Part shown: piece by piece, positions 9,097 through 18,484 of the stretch
Layout: the number at the start of each line of letters is the position of its first letter
Position numbering within the stretch: position 1 is the first letter of the stretch
Origin: an uncultured Clostridia bacterium
Lineage (GTDB): Bacteria > Bacillota > Clostridia > Oscillospirales > CAG-272
DNA: 64,000 nucleotides
Assembly: GCA_944381075.1 (NCBI GenBank)
Contig: CALWJT010000023.1
Span: 1-64,000 of the forward strand
Direction of reading: 5' to 3'
The notes under the pieces: generated by a model
Told to the model about the DNA's origin: nothing
The model's database searches: none
The model's input: the letters and a program-made list of their open reading frames with translations, nothing else
Translations under genes and position numbers: made by a program

Positions 9097-9987
9097 ATGC
9101 CTTCTGAACAGATACAATGGTTCCCCGGCCATATGGCGAAGACGCGTCGGATGATCTCGGAGACGCTGAAGGATGTCGACGTGGTCCTGGAGCTTTTGGA
9201 TGCCAGGATCCCGGAAAGCTCTGAAAATCCCGAAATCGCAGGGCTGACGGCGGGGAAGCCGCGCCTTGTGCTGCTCTCCAAGGCCTCTCTTGCCGACCCT
9301 GTCATGACGGAGCGGTGGAAAAAGCATTTTGAAGCACTGGAAAGAACATGTATTTTTTACGACTGCCGCACCGGTGAGGGGACATCCGAGATCCCGCGCG
9401 CGGTGCGCCGCGTGTGTGCGGACAAGCTTGCCCGATATCGGGAGCGCGGCATGGAGGGCAGAAAGCTGCGTGCGATGATCGTCGGGATTCCAAACGTCGG
9501 CAAAAGCTCGCTTATCAATCGTCTGTCCTCTGCCGGCAAGGCAAAAGTGGAGGACAGGCCCGGCGTGACGCTTCAAAAGCAGTGGGTGACGACCTCTCTC
9601 GGCTTCGACCTATTGGATATGCCGGGCGTGCTGTGGCCGAAGTTCGATGACCGCAGGGTCGGGGAAAATTTGGCGCTGACGGGCGCGATCCGCGACGAGG
9701 TCATGGACGTGGAGATGCTGGCGTCGGTCCTTTGCGGAAGGCTGCGCACACGATATCCAAAGCTTTTCTGCGAGCGGTATCGGCTGGAGCCTGCGGCCAT
9801 CGAGCCGCTTTCCGATCATGAGCTTTTGGAGGCGGTCGGCCGCCGGCGCGGGTTCCTTGTTTCCGGCGGAGAGGTGGATACCCTTCGCGCCGCCGGCATG
9901 CTGCTCGATGAGTTCCGTGCCGGCAGGATCGGACGTATCACACTGGAGGCGCCGGAGGAAGAGGACGGATCGCAAAGAGGTCTTTGA
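9097..9987 (+). CDS. rbgA: Ribosome biogenesis GTPase RbgA (YlqF)
   Basis: 296 aa, a circularly permuted GTPase: G4 comes first, then G1 GIPNVGKSS (130-138) and G3 DMPG (174-177). The N-terminal WFPGHMAKTRR motif is characteristic of YlqF/RbgA, which matures the 50S subunit. The G4 motif is SKAS (61-64) instead of NKxD, so both the Asn and the guanine-reading Asp are replaced. The C-terminal domain is present and the length is normal. In many Firmicutes rbgA lies beside lepB and rnhB, as here. Confidence 0.94.
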   Translation: MPSEQIQWFPGHMAKTRRMISETLKDVDVVLELLDARIPESSENPEIAGLTAGKPRLVLLSKASLADPVMTERWKKHFEALERTCIFYDCRTGEGTSEIPRAVRRVCADKLARYRERGMEGRKLRAMIVGIPNVGKSSLINRLSSAGKAKVEDRPGVTLQKQWVTTSLGFDLLDMPGVLWPKFDDRRVGENLALTGAIRDEVMDVEMLASVLCGRLRTRYPKLFCERYRLEPAAIEPLSDHELLEAVGRRRGFLVSGGEVDTLRAAGMLLDEFRAGRIGRITLEAPEEEDGSQRGL

Positions 9988-10027
9988 TTGGGTGACAGGT
10001 ATTTAAAATATAAAGAGAAGGAGATCC

Positions 10028-10306
10028 ATGCGCATGAAAAACATGAAACGCTTCGTATTGGGCATCGCTCTGTTTGTTTCCGGAGTGATCGGCTTTGTCG
10101 GCTGGTCGATCGCCTGCGTGTGTTCGGAATCCAGCGGCGTTTATGACAGCGTGTTCTCCTATGCGGACTGCGGCGCGGACATCATCGTCCTTAGCGTATA
10201 TGCGGCAATGTCGGGAATCGGTCTTCTGATCGCCCTCTTGTCCATGCGGGAGAAGGCGGAACGGGACGCAGGCTCAGACAAAAAGCCGGAGAAAAAGAAT
10301 AAATAG
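10028..10306 (+). CDS. Small two-span membrane protein
   Basis: 92 aa with membrane helices at about 8-28 and 53-75 joined by a Cys-containing outer loop, and a charged Lys/Glu tail. A strong AAGGAG site lies 4 nt before this ATG (10 nt before a second ATG at 10034), so the exact start is uncertain. It sits between rbgA and rnhB on the same strand with short gaps. The family was not recognised. Confidence 0.65.
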   Translation: MRMKNMKRFVLGIALFVSGVIGFVGWSIACVCSESSGVYDSVFSYADCGADIIVLSVYAAMSGIGLLIALLSMREKAERDAGSDKKPEKKNK

Positions 10307-10318
10307 GTGGGAGCGGAT

Positions 10319-10924
10319 ATGCTTGAATTTACATATGAAAGGGAATGCAGGGAAGCGGGGTACGCTTCCGTTTGCGGCATCGACGAGGCGGGCCGCGGAC
10401 CGCTCGCCGGCAATGTCGTCGCGGCCGCTGTGATCCTGCCCTGCGGATTTTTCTCGCCGGAGCTGAATGACTCCAAGAAGCTTTCCGAAAAAAAGCGGGA
10501 GGCGCTGTATGAGATCATCACGCGGGAGGCGGTGTATGCCGTCGCGTGGGCGACGCCCGCCGAGATCGACCGTCTCAACATCCTGAACGCGACGATGCTC
10601 GCCATGAACCGTGCCGTCGCAGCGCTCCCCATTCCGGCGGATTTTGCGCTTATCGACGGCAATACGGCGCGGGGATTTTCCATTCCGGTAAAAACCATCG
10701 TCGGCGGGGACGCGAAATGTCCGTCGATCGCGGCGGCATCGATCCTCGCAAAGGTCACCCGTGACAGACAGTGCAGGGAATTGGACCTGCGCTATCCGGA
10801 ATACGGATTTGCGCGCCACAAGGGCTATCCGACAAAGGAGCATAGGGAAAGGGTGCGGACGCTTGGTCCGTGTCCCGAGCACAGACGCAGCTTCCTGTCG
10901 TTTGCAGGCTATGAGAAACCGTGA
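10319..10924 (+). CDS. rnhB: Ribonuclease HII
   Basis: 201 aa. The start at 10319 follows a GGTGGGAG site. The active site shows GIDEAGRGPLAG (metal Asp and Glu), LNDSKKLSEKKRE, DFALIDGN and the C-terminal HKGYPTKEH. RNase HII nicks RNA in RNA/DNA hybrids and removes misincorporated ribonucleotides. It overlaps yraN by 14 nt, a common clostridial arrangement suggesting coupled translation. Confidence 0.97.
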   Translation: MLEFTYERECREAGYASVCGIDEAGRGPLAGNVVAAAVILPCGFFSPELNDSKKLSEKKREALYEIITREAVYAVAWATPAEIDRLNILNATMLAMNRAVAALPIPADFALIDGNTARGFSIPVKTIVGGDAKCPSIAAASILAKVTRDRQCRELDLRYPEYGFARHKGYPTKEHRERVRTLGPCPEHRRSFLSFAGYEKP

Positions 10925-11294
10925 AATCGGAAATGCCGGCGAAGCGCTGGCATGCGAGTATCTCCTGTCCCGCGGCTATTCGATCGTTTGCCGCAATTAC
11001 CGCTGCGGCCATCTGGAAACGGACATCATCTGTGAGGACGCCACGCATATTCTGTTCGTGGAGGTCAAAACCAGGCTGGATACTGGCGCTCCGTCGAGGT
11101 TCGGACGTCCCGGCGCGGCGGTCGACGCGAAAAAACGCCGGCACATAACGGCGTGCGCCGAGGAATATATTTATAAATACAGGCCGGCAAAAAAGCCGCG
11201 GATCGATGTCATCGAGGTTTACCTGCTCCTTCGCGGCGGACGATATGTTCTGGCGGAGCGGGGCATCCGTCATATCGAGAACGCCCTGCTTTGA
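10911..11294 (+). CDS. yraN: YraN family (UPF0102) endonuclease-like protein
   Basis: 127 aa. The start at 10911 lies inside the end of rnhB. The protein has the UPF0102 signature: GNAGEALACEYLLSRGY, then CRNYRCGHLETDII and FVEVKTR (a restriction-enzyme-like fold with D, E-x-K). Family members are predicted nucleases linked to recombination or repair; the biochemical role is not established. It is paired with rnhB, as in many bacteria. Confidence 0.92.
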   Translation: MRNREIGNAGEALACEYLLSRGYSIVCRNYRCGHLETDIICEDATHILFVEVKTRLDTGAPSRFGRPGAAVDAKKRRHITACAEEYIYKYRPAKKPRIDVIEVYLLLRGGRYVLAERGIRHIENALL

Positions 11295-11312
11295 CGGCCG
11301 GCGGGAGGTATT

Positions 11313-12242
11313 ATGGATTTATTCGATCTGCATTGCGACACACCCTTTGAAATGTATAAGAAGAAAACGGGACTTCTGGACGGTCCGCTCCACATTTCCT
11401 TAAAAAAGACGGAGCGCTATCCGCGGTACGCTCAGGTAATGGCGATCTGGACGCAGCATTCGCTGGAAAGCGAGGCGGCGTGGGAGCAGTTTCATGCCAT
11501 TTACCGGGATTTTATCTCCAAGATACCGCCGAAAAAAGCGGCCCTGTGCCGTTCGGCGGCCGATTACCGGCAGGCGGCGGCTTTGGGAAAGCGTCCGCTT
11601 TTCCTTGCAGTGGAGGGAGCGAGCCTTCTTTGCGGAAAGTTGGAGCGGCTTTCCGTGCTTTATGAGCTCGGCGTGCGGTTCCTTACCCTTGTATGGCGCG
11701 AGACCGATATCATCGGCGGCGCGTTCGATACGTCGGAGCCGCTGACGCCGTTCGGCAGAGAAGTGGTCAAGGCCTGCTTTGCCCTTGGCATCGTCGTCGA
11801 CCTTTCCCACGCTTCGGATGCCGTCACAGAGGAATGCCTTGACCTGGCAGCGGCGGCAGGGCGTGCGGTCGCTGCCACTCACTCCAACAGCCGGAGCGTA
11901 TATCCGCATCCGCGCAACCTGACCGATGAAGCCGCAAAAAAAATCGCCGCGTGCGGCGGACTTGTCGGGATCAGCATGGCGCCGCAGCACCTTGACGAGC
12001 CGGGTGAAGCGAACATCCAAAGCGTTTGCCGGCATATCCAGCATGATCTGTCGCTTGGGATAGGCGGGCATTTGGCGTTCGGCTGCGATTTTGACGGGAT
12101 CGACAAAACGCCTGCCGGCATCCGGGACGTTTCCGACCTTTTCAAGGTTGCGGGAGCTCTGAAAAAAGAGGGAATCCCGGATGAGACCCTACAGGCGCTT
12201 TGCTACGGCAACGCGGAAAGATTTATTCTTGCCAATCTTTAA
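11313..12242 (+). CDS. Membrane dipeptidase (peptidase M19)
   Basis: 309 aa, renal-dipeptidase-like amidohydrolase barrel. Zinc ligands and signatures visible: LHCDTPFEM near the N-terminus, the bridging Glu in LAVEGA, LVWRETDIIGG, DLSHAS, ATHSNSRSV and FGCDFDGID near the C-terminus. It probably hydrolyses dipeptides, possibly including D-amino-acid-containing ones. There is no signal peptide, so it is cytosolic. The ribosome site is GGGAGG. It is the last gene of the plus-strand run from secA. Confidence 0.93.
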   Translation: MDLFDLHCDTPFEMYKKKTGLLDGPLHISLKKTERYPRYAQVMAIWTQHSLESEAAWEQFHAIYRDFISKIPPKKAALCRSAADYRQAAALGKRPLFLAVEGASLLCGKLERLSVLYELGVRFLTLVWRETDIIGGAFDTSEPLTPFGREVVKACFALGIVVDLSHASDAVTEECLDLAAAAGRAVAATHSNSRSVYPHPRNLTDEAAKKIAACGGLVGISMAPQHLDEPGEANIQSVCRHIQHDLSLGIGGHLAFGCDFDGIDKTPAGIRDVSDLFKVAGALKKEGIPDETLQALCYGNAERFILANL

Positions 12243-12265
12243 GAGCGTTCGGGCGGTCTGATTGC

Positions 12266-12814
12266 CTAAGCTTCGTCAGGCGACGCTATGGAATGGAAGG
12301 CGGACAGCAGCGCTTCCCCGTCCGACGCGCTCATAACGAGGATCACAACGTCTTCTTCCGCAGCTACGTAAACGGCATCGTCGGGCAGTCCCGTGCAGAC
12401 CCATTTCATGGGATCTGCGCTTTCCCGGACGGCTTGGGCAAGGGCGTCCACATCCTGTCCCTCATTGGCTCGGATCAGACAAAGGGAATAAGTGGTCGGA
12501 CAGATACTGGCTTCTGAAGCGATGGCGCGCTGAAATGCGACATCGGATTTCCCGAGAAAATATTCGCAGTTGTCTTCATCGATTTCTGTTGTCACAAGAT
12601 AATTGGAGAAATCCATAGAATCTGGTTCGGGCACCGGCGCTTCGATGAGTTCAGTGAGCTGCTTGCTGTAGCCTCCCTTTTGGTAGATCGCGGCGAGGAT
12701 CTCCTCGAGCGTCATTTCGGAAAAGGTCTTTGGCGCTTCTTCCTCGCTCCTGCAGGAAATCAAAAGAAGGCTGAGAACGATAAGGAAAATCATCAGTACG
12801 GCGAGCTTTTTCAT
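12266..12814 (-). CDS. Lipoprotein, possibly DUF4358
   Basis: 182 aa from the ATG at 12814, chosen for the AAGGAGG site 7-8 nt upstream. An N-terminal hydrophobic stretch with lipobox LLISC (near residue 21) predicts a membrane-anchored lipoprotein. The rest is acidic and soluble. The C-terminal region, with a conserved-looking Trp segment (DPMKWVC) and VVILVMSA, resembles DUF4358 lipoproteins of gut Clostridia from memory; not verified. The function is unknown. It is convergent with the dipeptidase gene. Confidence 0.75.
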   Translation of the reverse strand: MKKLAVLMIFLIVLSLLLISCRSEEEAPKTFSEMTLEEILAAIYQKGGYSKQLTELIEAPVPEPDSMDFSNYLVTTEIDEDNCEYFLGKSDVAFQRAIASEASICPTTYSLCLIRANEGQDVDALAQAVRESADPMKWVCTGLPDDAVYVAAEEDVVILVMSASDGEALLSAFHSIASPDEA

Positions 12815-12918
12815 GTCAGGGTCCTCCTTGGCCGGACGGCAATAAAGGGTTAGGGGAAAATATGCTTTTTTCATCTTAGTCGTCTGGGTCCGCCAAAATT
12901 CTCATGTCATAGGTAAAA

Positions 12919-12944
12919 GGCGGAAAAGCAAAAGCTTTTCCGCC
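12919..12944 (-). terminator. Terminator after the DUF1540 gene
   Basis: A perfect 11-bp stem GGCGGAAAAGC/GCTTTTCCGCC with a 4-nt loop. Read on the minus strand it is followed by TTTT. Confidence 0.8.
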
Positions 12945-12950
12945 GAAAAT

Positions 12951-13145
12951 TCAAACCGTTTTCTGTTTGAAGGTTGCGCAAACGGTGTCCGTGCAGGAGG
13001 TCGCATAGGTGGGACCAACGTTGATCCTTTCTGCTGTGCAGTGGCTTTCGCCGTCGTGATAGACACAGTTGGTGACGTCGCACGAAACGCCCTTGTTGCA
13101 TTTACAGGTTTTACATGTCTTATCGTGAGAGATATCTCCGTTCAT
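12951..13145 (-). CDS. DUF1540 small cysteine-rich protein
   Basis: 64 aa with eight Cys in the DUF1540 pattern: CKTCKC, then SCDVTNCVYHDGESHC-TAERINVG and TSCTDTVC (near the C-terminus). Such short proteins are common in Clostridia and probably bind metal; the role is not established. The start at 13145 is chosen because the conserved part begins there; an in-frame TTG at 13187 is possible. The ribosome site is weak. The roughly 320 bases upstream (13146-13466) hold GC-rich repeats CCGCTTTTTCCGGCG/CCGCTTCTTCCGGCG near 13220-13260 but no gene I can support. Confidence 0.75.
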   Translation of the reverse strand: MNGDISHDKTCKTCKCNKGVSCDVTNCVYHDGESHCTAERINVGPTYATSCTDTVCATFKQKTV

Positions 13146-13466
13146 GATGAGAAACCAAGCTCCGTCCCGGTGGTCCGGAACGGACAAATCCTTTCAATCG
13201 AAATCACAGTTTTGAGAAGGCTCCGGCCGCTTTTTCCGGCGCGGGCCGCTTCTTCCGGCGGGCGGCGCTTTTTTATGGGAACAAGAAAAGAGCGGTCTCC
13301 GCCGGGATGACAGCACGTACATTTTGAAAAAACGTGAGCGTGCTGCCGGTTTTATTTTGCATCGAGCGTAGGATGTCTATACCTGTCTTAAACAATTTGT
13401 TTTTTTGAATTTTTACCGATTTTAGAAGGATTCAGGAATGAAAAACGAAAGGAATTCAAGCGGGGC

Positions 13467-14228
13467 ATGTCTCTTTTTGTAATCGGGGATCTGCATCTTG
13501 GACTCTCCTGTGAAAAACCGATGGATGTTTTTGGTTCAAGATGGCTCGGATATGTAGAAAAATTGAAAGCCGGCTGGGAAAAGCATGTGTTGCCGGAGGA
13601 TACGGTCGTACTTGCCGGGGATACCTCATGGGCGATGACGCCAGCTGAGGCGAAGGCGGATTTTGACTTTATCGAGGCGCTTCCCGGAGAAAAGATCGTT
13701 CTCAAGGGCAACCACGATTATTGGTGGCAGACGATGGCGAAGCTGGGCGGCTTTATCGAACAGAACGGCTATCGGACCATCCGTTTTCTGCATAACAATG
13801 CGTACGAGACCGAGGATTTTATTCTTTGCGGTACGCGCGGCTGGTATACGGATGAAAGGGTGTCTCCTCTGGAGGGCACCGACGCGGGCAAGATCGTTGC
13901 AAGAGAGGTACAGCGGCTTGGCATGAGCCTTTCCTGCGGCAGGGCGCTTCGCGGCGGGACGGCCGCGCGCGGACAGGAAAAAGAAATTTTGGCGTTTCTC
14001 CATTTTCCGCCGGTCTTTGGAGACTACGTGTGCGGGGAGCTTGTACAGGAGCTTTGCCGCGGCGGCATCGCGCGGTGCTTTTTCGGCCATATCCACGGGA
14101 AATATGATGTTCCGGCGTGCGTCCGATACCGGGATATCGATTTTTATCTTGTTTCTGCGGATTATCTGAGATTTGAACCGATGAAAATCGAGCCCAAAAA
14201 GCAAATTCTGCCGAAAAACAGTGTATAA
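13467..14228 (+). CDS. Calcineurin-like metallophosphoesterase
   Basis: 253 aa, all five metallophosphatase motifs in order: GDLHLG (D-x-H), AGDTSW (GD), LKGNHDYWW (GNHD), LHFPP (H) and FGHIHGKYD (GHxH). It is therefore a likely active two-metal phosphodiesterase or phosphatase; the substrate is unknown. Close relatives are widespread in Clostridia as single genes. There is no signal peptide, so it is cytosolic. It ends about 100 nt before the trigger factor start, in the same direction, but tig has its own promoter. Confidence 0.92.
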   Translation: MSLFVIGDLHLGLSCEKPMDVFGSRWLGYVEKLKAGWEKHVLPEDTVVLAGDTSWAMTPAEAKADFDFIEALPGEKIVLKGNHDYWWQTMAKLGGFIEQNGYRTIRFLHNNAYETEDFILCGTRGWYTDERVSPLEGTDAGKIVAREVQRLGMSLSCGRALRGGTAARGQEKEILAFLHFPPVFGDYVCGELVQELCRGGIARCFFGHIHGKYDVPACVRYRDIDFYLVSADYLRFEPMKIEPKKQILPKNSV

Positions 14229-14243
14229 AATGCCTTAAAATTG

Positions 14244-14272
14244 TTGACATTTTTTGTGAAAAATGATATAGT
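14244..14272 (+). promoter_or_regulatory. Strong sigma-A promoter, tig
   Basis: TTGACA (14244-14249), a 17-bp spacer and TATAGT (14267-14272), about 50 nt before the tig start codon. Confidence 0.88.
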
Positions 14273-14324
14273 AAATCATGTATGTAAAAATAAATTGTTG
14301 TTTAAAAAACACGACGGAGGAATC

Positions 14325-15731
14325 ATGAAACTATTAAATACCGCTGAGATCGGCAAGAATCAAAAGGAACTTGAAATCTTCATCGACCATGAGGCTTTCG
14401 AGGCGGAATGTGAAAAGGCATACCGCAAAAACGTTGCGAAGTTCAATATCCCTGGCTTCCGCAAGGGAAAAGCGCCCCGCAAGATGATCGAAAGGATGTA
14501 CGGCACGGGCGTGTTCTACGAGGATGCCATCAACGCCATTCTTCCTGCGGCATATCCTGAGGCGGTGAAGGAAGCCGGCCTTGAGGTGGTGAGCCAGCCG
14601 GAAATCGATATCAAATCGCTGGATGCGGACGGAGTGGTCGTCACGGCGAAGGTTTTTGTAAAGCCGGAAATCACCGTAAAGGAATATAAGGGCCTGAAGG
14701 CAACCCGAGAGGACGTGGAAGTGACCGACGAGGCAGTCCAGACGGAAATCGACCGCGTGCGGGAGCGCAATGCCCGTTCCATCGAGATCACGGACCGTCC
14801 CGCGGCAAAGGATGACGAGGTTATTTTCGATTTTGACGGTTATGTCGACGGAAAGCCGTTCGAGGGCGGAAAGGCGGAAAAATACAGCTTGAAGCTTGGC
14901 TCCGGACAGTTTATCCCCGGCTTTGAGGATCAGATGATCGGGAAGAGCATCGGAGAGCCTTTCGATGTGGAGGTCACCTTCCCGGACGATTATCATGCCA
15001 AGGAGCTTGCGGGAAAGGCGGCGACCTTCAAATGCCTGATCCATGAGATCAAGGTCTCCGAGCTGCCGGCGCTTGACGACGAATTCGCCAAGGACGTTTC
15101 CGAATTCGATACGCTGGATGAATACAAAGCGGATGTGAAGGCAAAACTCCAAGAGAATGCGGAGAAAACCGAAGATGCCAAGGTAGATGAACAGCTCATG
15201 AGCGCGCTCTGCGAAAACATCGAGGGAGAAATCCCCGAGGTGATGTTCGACAACGAGGCGGAAAGCCTTGTACGCGATTATGAAAACCGTCTGCGCTATC
15301 AGGGGATGGACCTGAATACCTTCATGAAGTATACGGGACAGACGGTGGAAACGCTGAAAGCGCAGTTCCGTCCGCAGGCGGAAAAGCAGGTGAAGACCCG
15401 TCTGGCGTTGGAATACGTGGCAAAGGCGGAGAATCTTACGGCGACAGCAGAGGACATCGAGACCGAATATCAGAAGATTGCCGACGCCTACGGCATCGAG
15501 CTTGACAAGGTAAAGGAAAGCATCGAAGAAAAAGCGATCGCGGCGGACGTCGAGGTCGGCAAGGCGGCGCTTTTCATTCGCGACAACGCGGATATTTCCA
15601 AGGGAGGGGAAGATGCTGCGGCTCCCAAAAAGAGAGCGCCCAGAAAGAAAAAGGTTGCCGAGGTAGAGCCTGAGGCGGTTTCAGAGGAAAAAGAGGAAGC
15701 GTCCTCCGAAACGGAGACGGCAGCGGAATAA
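14325..15731 (+). CDS. tig: Trigger factor
   Basis: 468 aa. The start follows GGAGG. The N-terminal ribosome-binding domain carries the signature FRKGKAPRKMIERMYG, then an FKBP-type prolyl isomerase domain (about 150-240, DEVIFDFDGYVDGKPFEGG) and the helical C-terminal chaperone domain. The last ~35 residues form a Lys/Arg patch followed by an acidic Glu/Ser/Thr tail that looks disordered. It is a ribosome-bound chaperone for nascent proteins. It is followed by clpP and clpX, the classical tig-clpP-clpX order. Confidence 0.97.
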   Translation: MKLLNTAEIGKNQKELEIFIDHEAFEAECEKAYRKNVAKFNIPGFRKGKAPRKMIERMYGTGVFYEDAINAILPAAYPEAVKEAGLEVVSQPEIDIKSLDADGVVVTAKVFVKPEITVKEYKGLKATREDVEVTDEAVQTEIDRVRERNARSIEITDRPAAKDDEVIFDFDGYVDGKPFEGGKAEKYSLKLGSGQFIPGFEDQMIGKSIGEPFDVEVTFPDDYHAKELAGKAATFKCLIHEIKVSELPALDDEFAKDVSEFDTLDEYKADVKAKLQENAEKTEDAKVDEQLMSALCENIEGEIPEVMFDNEAESLVRDYENRLRYQGMDLNTFMKYTGQTVETLKAQFRPQAEKQVKTRLALEYVAKAENLTATAEDIETEYQKIADAYGIELDKVKESIEEKAIAADVEVGKAALFIRDNADISKGGEDAAAPKKRAPRKKKVAEVEPEAVSEEKEEASSETETAAE

Positions 15732-15836
15732 AAAGACATCGATTCGCAGACGCCGGCGCCTGCGAATTTGATTTCCCCAAAAAGCCGGCATTTTGAATTT
15801 GATGGTCCGTCTGAGAAGGCGGAGAAGGAGGATTCT

Positions 15837-16421
15837 ATGGCACTGGTACCAATGGTTGTGGAACAGACGAGCCGCGGCGAGCGCTCGTATGATATTTATT
15901 CGAGGCTGCTGAATGACAGGATCGTATTTTTATCCGATGAGGTCAACGATGTAACGGCCTCTCTGGTGGTGGCTCAGCTTTTGTTTCTGGAATCACAGGA
16001 TCCGGATAAGGACATCAGCCTTTATATCAAAAGTCCCGGCGGCTCCATTACGGCGGGGATGGCGATCTATGATACGATGAATTATATCAAATGCGATGTT
16101 TCGACCATCTGTATCGGGATGGCAGCGAGCATGGGCGCTTTTCTTCTTGCGGCCGGCGCGCCGGGCAAGCGCTTGGCACTGCCCAACAGTGAAATCATGA
16201 TCCATCAGCCGCTCGGCGGGATGCAGGGGCAGGCGACGGACATCAAGATCCATGCGGACAGGATCATTCGCATTCGTCAAACCCTCAATGAGATTTTGGC
16301 GAAGGTGACGGGAAAAACCGTCGAGCAGATCGCCCGCGATACGGAGAGGGACAATTTCCTTTCCGCGGCAGAAGCAAAGGATTACGGGCTGATCGACAAG
16401 GTGATCGAAAAGAGAATTTGA
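15837..16421 (+). CDS. clpP: ATP-dependent Clp protease proteolytic subunit
   Basis: 194 aa from ATG 15837, after AAGGAGGA. The serine protease triad is visible: Ser in [11 protein letters not shown], His in MIHQPLGG and Asp in the following RDTERDNF region. It forms the tetradecameric barrel and degrades proteins fed by ClpX. It lies between tig and clpX with a gap of 11 nt to clpX, so it is part of one transcription unit with it. Confidence 0.97.
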   Translation: MALVPMVVEQTSRGERSYDIYSRLLNDRIVFLSDEVNDVTASLVVAQLLFLESQDPDKDISLYIKSPGGSITAGMAIYDTMNYIKCDVSTICIGMAASMGAFLLAAGAPGKRLALPNSEIMIHQPLGGMQGQATDIKIHADRIIRIRQTLNEILAKVTGKTVEQIARDTERDNFLSAAEAKDYGLIDKVIEKRI

Positions 16422-16432
16422 GGTGAGGTCGA

Positions 16433-17728
16433 ATGGCGGACAACAATAAGACGGGCACGGGACTGCACCGCTGCTCGTTCTGCGGCAGGACGGAGCAAGA
16501 GGTGAATTATCTGATCCCGTCGCAAAGCGGCGTATATATCTGCGACAACTGTGTGTTTGCGTGCAGCCAGCTGATCGATGATTATGAAAGCTCGGTGAGG
16601 AGTACGAAAGAGCTTCCCTTGTCCGAGCTTCCCCGTCCAAAGGAGATCAAGGCGGTTCTGGATGAATATGTCATCGGGCAGGATGCGGCTAAAATCGCAC
16701 TTTCCGTTGCCGTATATAATCATTATAAGCGCATTTCCTCCAAGAGCCAGAAGGCAAAGGGGAAGAAGGGCGAGGACGACGGTGTAGAGATCCAAAAAAG
16801 CAATGTCCTGCTTTTGGGACCGACCGGCGTCGGGAAAACGTTTCTCGCGCAGACCTTGGCGAAGACCCTGAAGGTCCCGTTTGCCATTGCCGACGCCACG
16901 ACGCTGACAGAGGCGGGCTATGTCGGCGAGGATGTCGAAAACATTCTGCTGCGCTTGATTCAGGCGGCGGACTATGATATCGAGCTTGCGGAAAAGGGGA
17001 TCATTTATATCGATGAGATCGATAAGATTTCCCGCCGCAGCGAGAACCGCTCGATTACGCGCGATGTATCCGGTGAGGGCGTACAGCAGGCGCTTTTGAA
17101 AATCCTGGAGGGGACAGTCTCCAACGTGCCGCCGCAGGGCGGACGCAAGCATCCGGGACAGGATTTTATCCAAATCAACACGGAAAATATCCTTTTCATC
17201 TGCGGCGGCGCGTTCGACGGGCTGGAGCAGATCATCGAGCAGAGAATGGGGCATTCTACCATTGGGTTCGGCGGCGAAATCAAGAAAAAAGCGGAAAAGG
17301 AAAAGGATGGCGGCGTCTTGAAGCATGTGACGGCCCATGACATCGTGAAATACGGTCTGATCCCTGAGCTTGTCGGACGGCTCCCCGTCATCGTTTCCTT
17401 GGAGAATCTGGATCGTGCCGCACTTTCCCGCATCCTGCGAGAGCCGAAAAATGCGCTGGTGAAGCAGTACCAAAAGCTTTTTGGCATCGATGGGATCGAG
17501 ATCGAATTCACCGATTCCGCCATCGAAAAGATCGCGGATCTTGCGATTGCACGCGGTACGGGCGCGCGCGGACTGCGCGCGATCATGGAGGAGGTCATGC
17601 TTCCCGTGATGTATGAAGCGCCGTCGATGCAGGATGTAGAGGCGGTGGTGATCGACGAAAAGGTCGTGTCGGAGCATGCGGCGCCGGAATATCGGAAAAA
17701 AACAGCACCGCAGTCTCAGCCAGCGTAA
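16433..17728 (+). CDS. clpX: ATP-dependent Clp protease ATP-binding subunit ClpX
   Basis: 431 aa. An N-terminal zinc-binding domain (CSFCGRTE...CDNC) is followed by an AAA+ module with Walker A GPTGVGKT, Walker [11 protein letters not shown], the arginine-finger region and a sensor-2 C-terminal part ([12 protein letters not shown]). It unfolds tagged proteins and passes them to ClpP. The ribosome site GAGGTGAGG precedes the ATG. A terminator lies right after the gene. Confidence 0.97.
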   Translation: MADNNKTGTGLHRCSFCGRTEQEVNYLIPSQSGVYICDNCVFACSQLIDDYESSVRSTKELPLSELPRPKEIKAVLDEYVIGQDAAKIALSVAVYNHYKRISSKSQKAKGKKGEDDGVEIQKSNVLLLGPTGVGKTFLAQTLAKTLKVPFAIADATTLTEAGYVGEDVENILLRLIQAADYDIELAEKGIIYIDEIDKISRRSENRSITRDVSGEGVQQALLKILEGTVSNVPPQGGRKHPGQDFIQINTENILFICGGAFDGLEQIIEQRMGHSTIGFGGEIKKKAEKEKDGGVLKHVTAHDIVKYGLIPELVGRLPVIVSLENLDRAALSRILREPKNALVKQYQKLFGIDGIEIEFTDSAIEKIADLAIARGTGARGLRAIMEEVMLPVMYEAPSMQDVEAVVIDEKVVSEHAAPEYRKKTAPQSQPA

Positions 17729-17760
17729 AAAAACGTGGTGATGGAATAGAAAAAACGGTT

Positions 17761-17797
17761 AAAAAACCGGATGACAGAACCTGTCCTCCGGTTTTTT
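17761..17797. terminator. Bidirectional terminator, clpX / lipoprotein
   Basis: Nested stems: AAAAAACCGG/CCGGTTTTTT outside and GACAG/CTGTC inside, with a 3-nt loop. It overlaps the stop codon of the convergent lipoprotein gene. Confidence 0.9.
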
Positions 17798-18308
17798 ATT
17801 GTGTATCTTTGGCTGAAGATGATTGACAGGAAAGGATATCGATTTCTATATCCCCATCCGTGATTTTCAGGGGCAAATGCGTGGCAGCATCGATATAAAG
17901 CACGATGCTGCCGCAGGTGCAGACATACACGTTCGTGCTGCCCGCAGAATCCTTGCGGATTTTCCAGACCGTGTCGGTCGGAATGGAAAAAAGAGAGATC
18001 CAATCCAGCACCTTTAACTGGTTGGCAGAGGAAAGCTCCATCGCTGTGCCGTCGTATTCGATTTCGGTTTTATCTTCGCCAAAACGGAAGCGGACCCCCT
18101 TTGTTCCTTCGTCGAGAAGCTCTACGGTATCGGTTTCACCGAGGGTGATCACCGCAGAAAAGCGAAGCTCTCCGTCGGAAATGCTGACATGAAATTCCGT
18201 GCCGTCCTGCTGATAGCGAAGAAGCTCTCTCATATCGGGCATAGAACCGCAGGATACGCAGAACAGACAAAGCAGGAAGGCGAAGACGCCGGCGAATACT
18301 TTTTTCAT
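17796..18308 (-). CDS. Lipoprotein of unknown function
   Basis: 170 aa from ATG 18308, after GGAGG. A signal peptide with lipobox FCVSC (about residue 20) predicts a surface lipoprotein. The mature part is rich in beta-prone segments and ends with a Cys-containing strand pair (VYVCTCGSIVLYID). The alternating strands and a closing PLKITDGD motif suggest a LolA/LolB-like or DUF4412-like beta fold, but this is a guess. It is divergent from the nucleotidyltransferase gene. Confidence 0.75.
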   Translation of the reverse strand: MKKVFAGVFAFLLCLFCVSCGSMPDMRELLRYQQDGTEFHVSISDGELRFSAVITLGETDTVELLDEGTKGVRFRFGEDKTEIEYDGTAMELSSANQLKVLDWISLFSIPTDTVWKIRKDSAGSTNVYVCTCGSIVLYIDAATHLPLKITDGDIEIDILSCQSSSAKDTQ

Positions 18309-18375
18309 AAGGCCTCCATGGAAGGAAGAGAATTCTATATTCAATATATTCACACGAAAAAAATCTATTCCGCTG

Positions 18376-18404
18376 TTGAAAAATAAAATTTCGTATGGTA
18401 TACT
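18376..18404 (+). promoter_or_regulatory. Sigma-A promoter, nucleotidyltransferase gene
   Basis: TTGAAA (18376-18381), a 17-bp spacer and TATACT (18399-18404), about 80 nt before the start codon. Confidence 0.75.
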
Positions 18405-18484
18405 AAATCGTGCAGAAGACGGGATTCCCTGCTTTTTTGCAAAGAGGTATTCTCTGTCAGAAGACTGAAAAAAGGAGAAACGCG

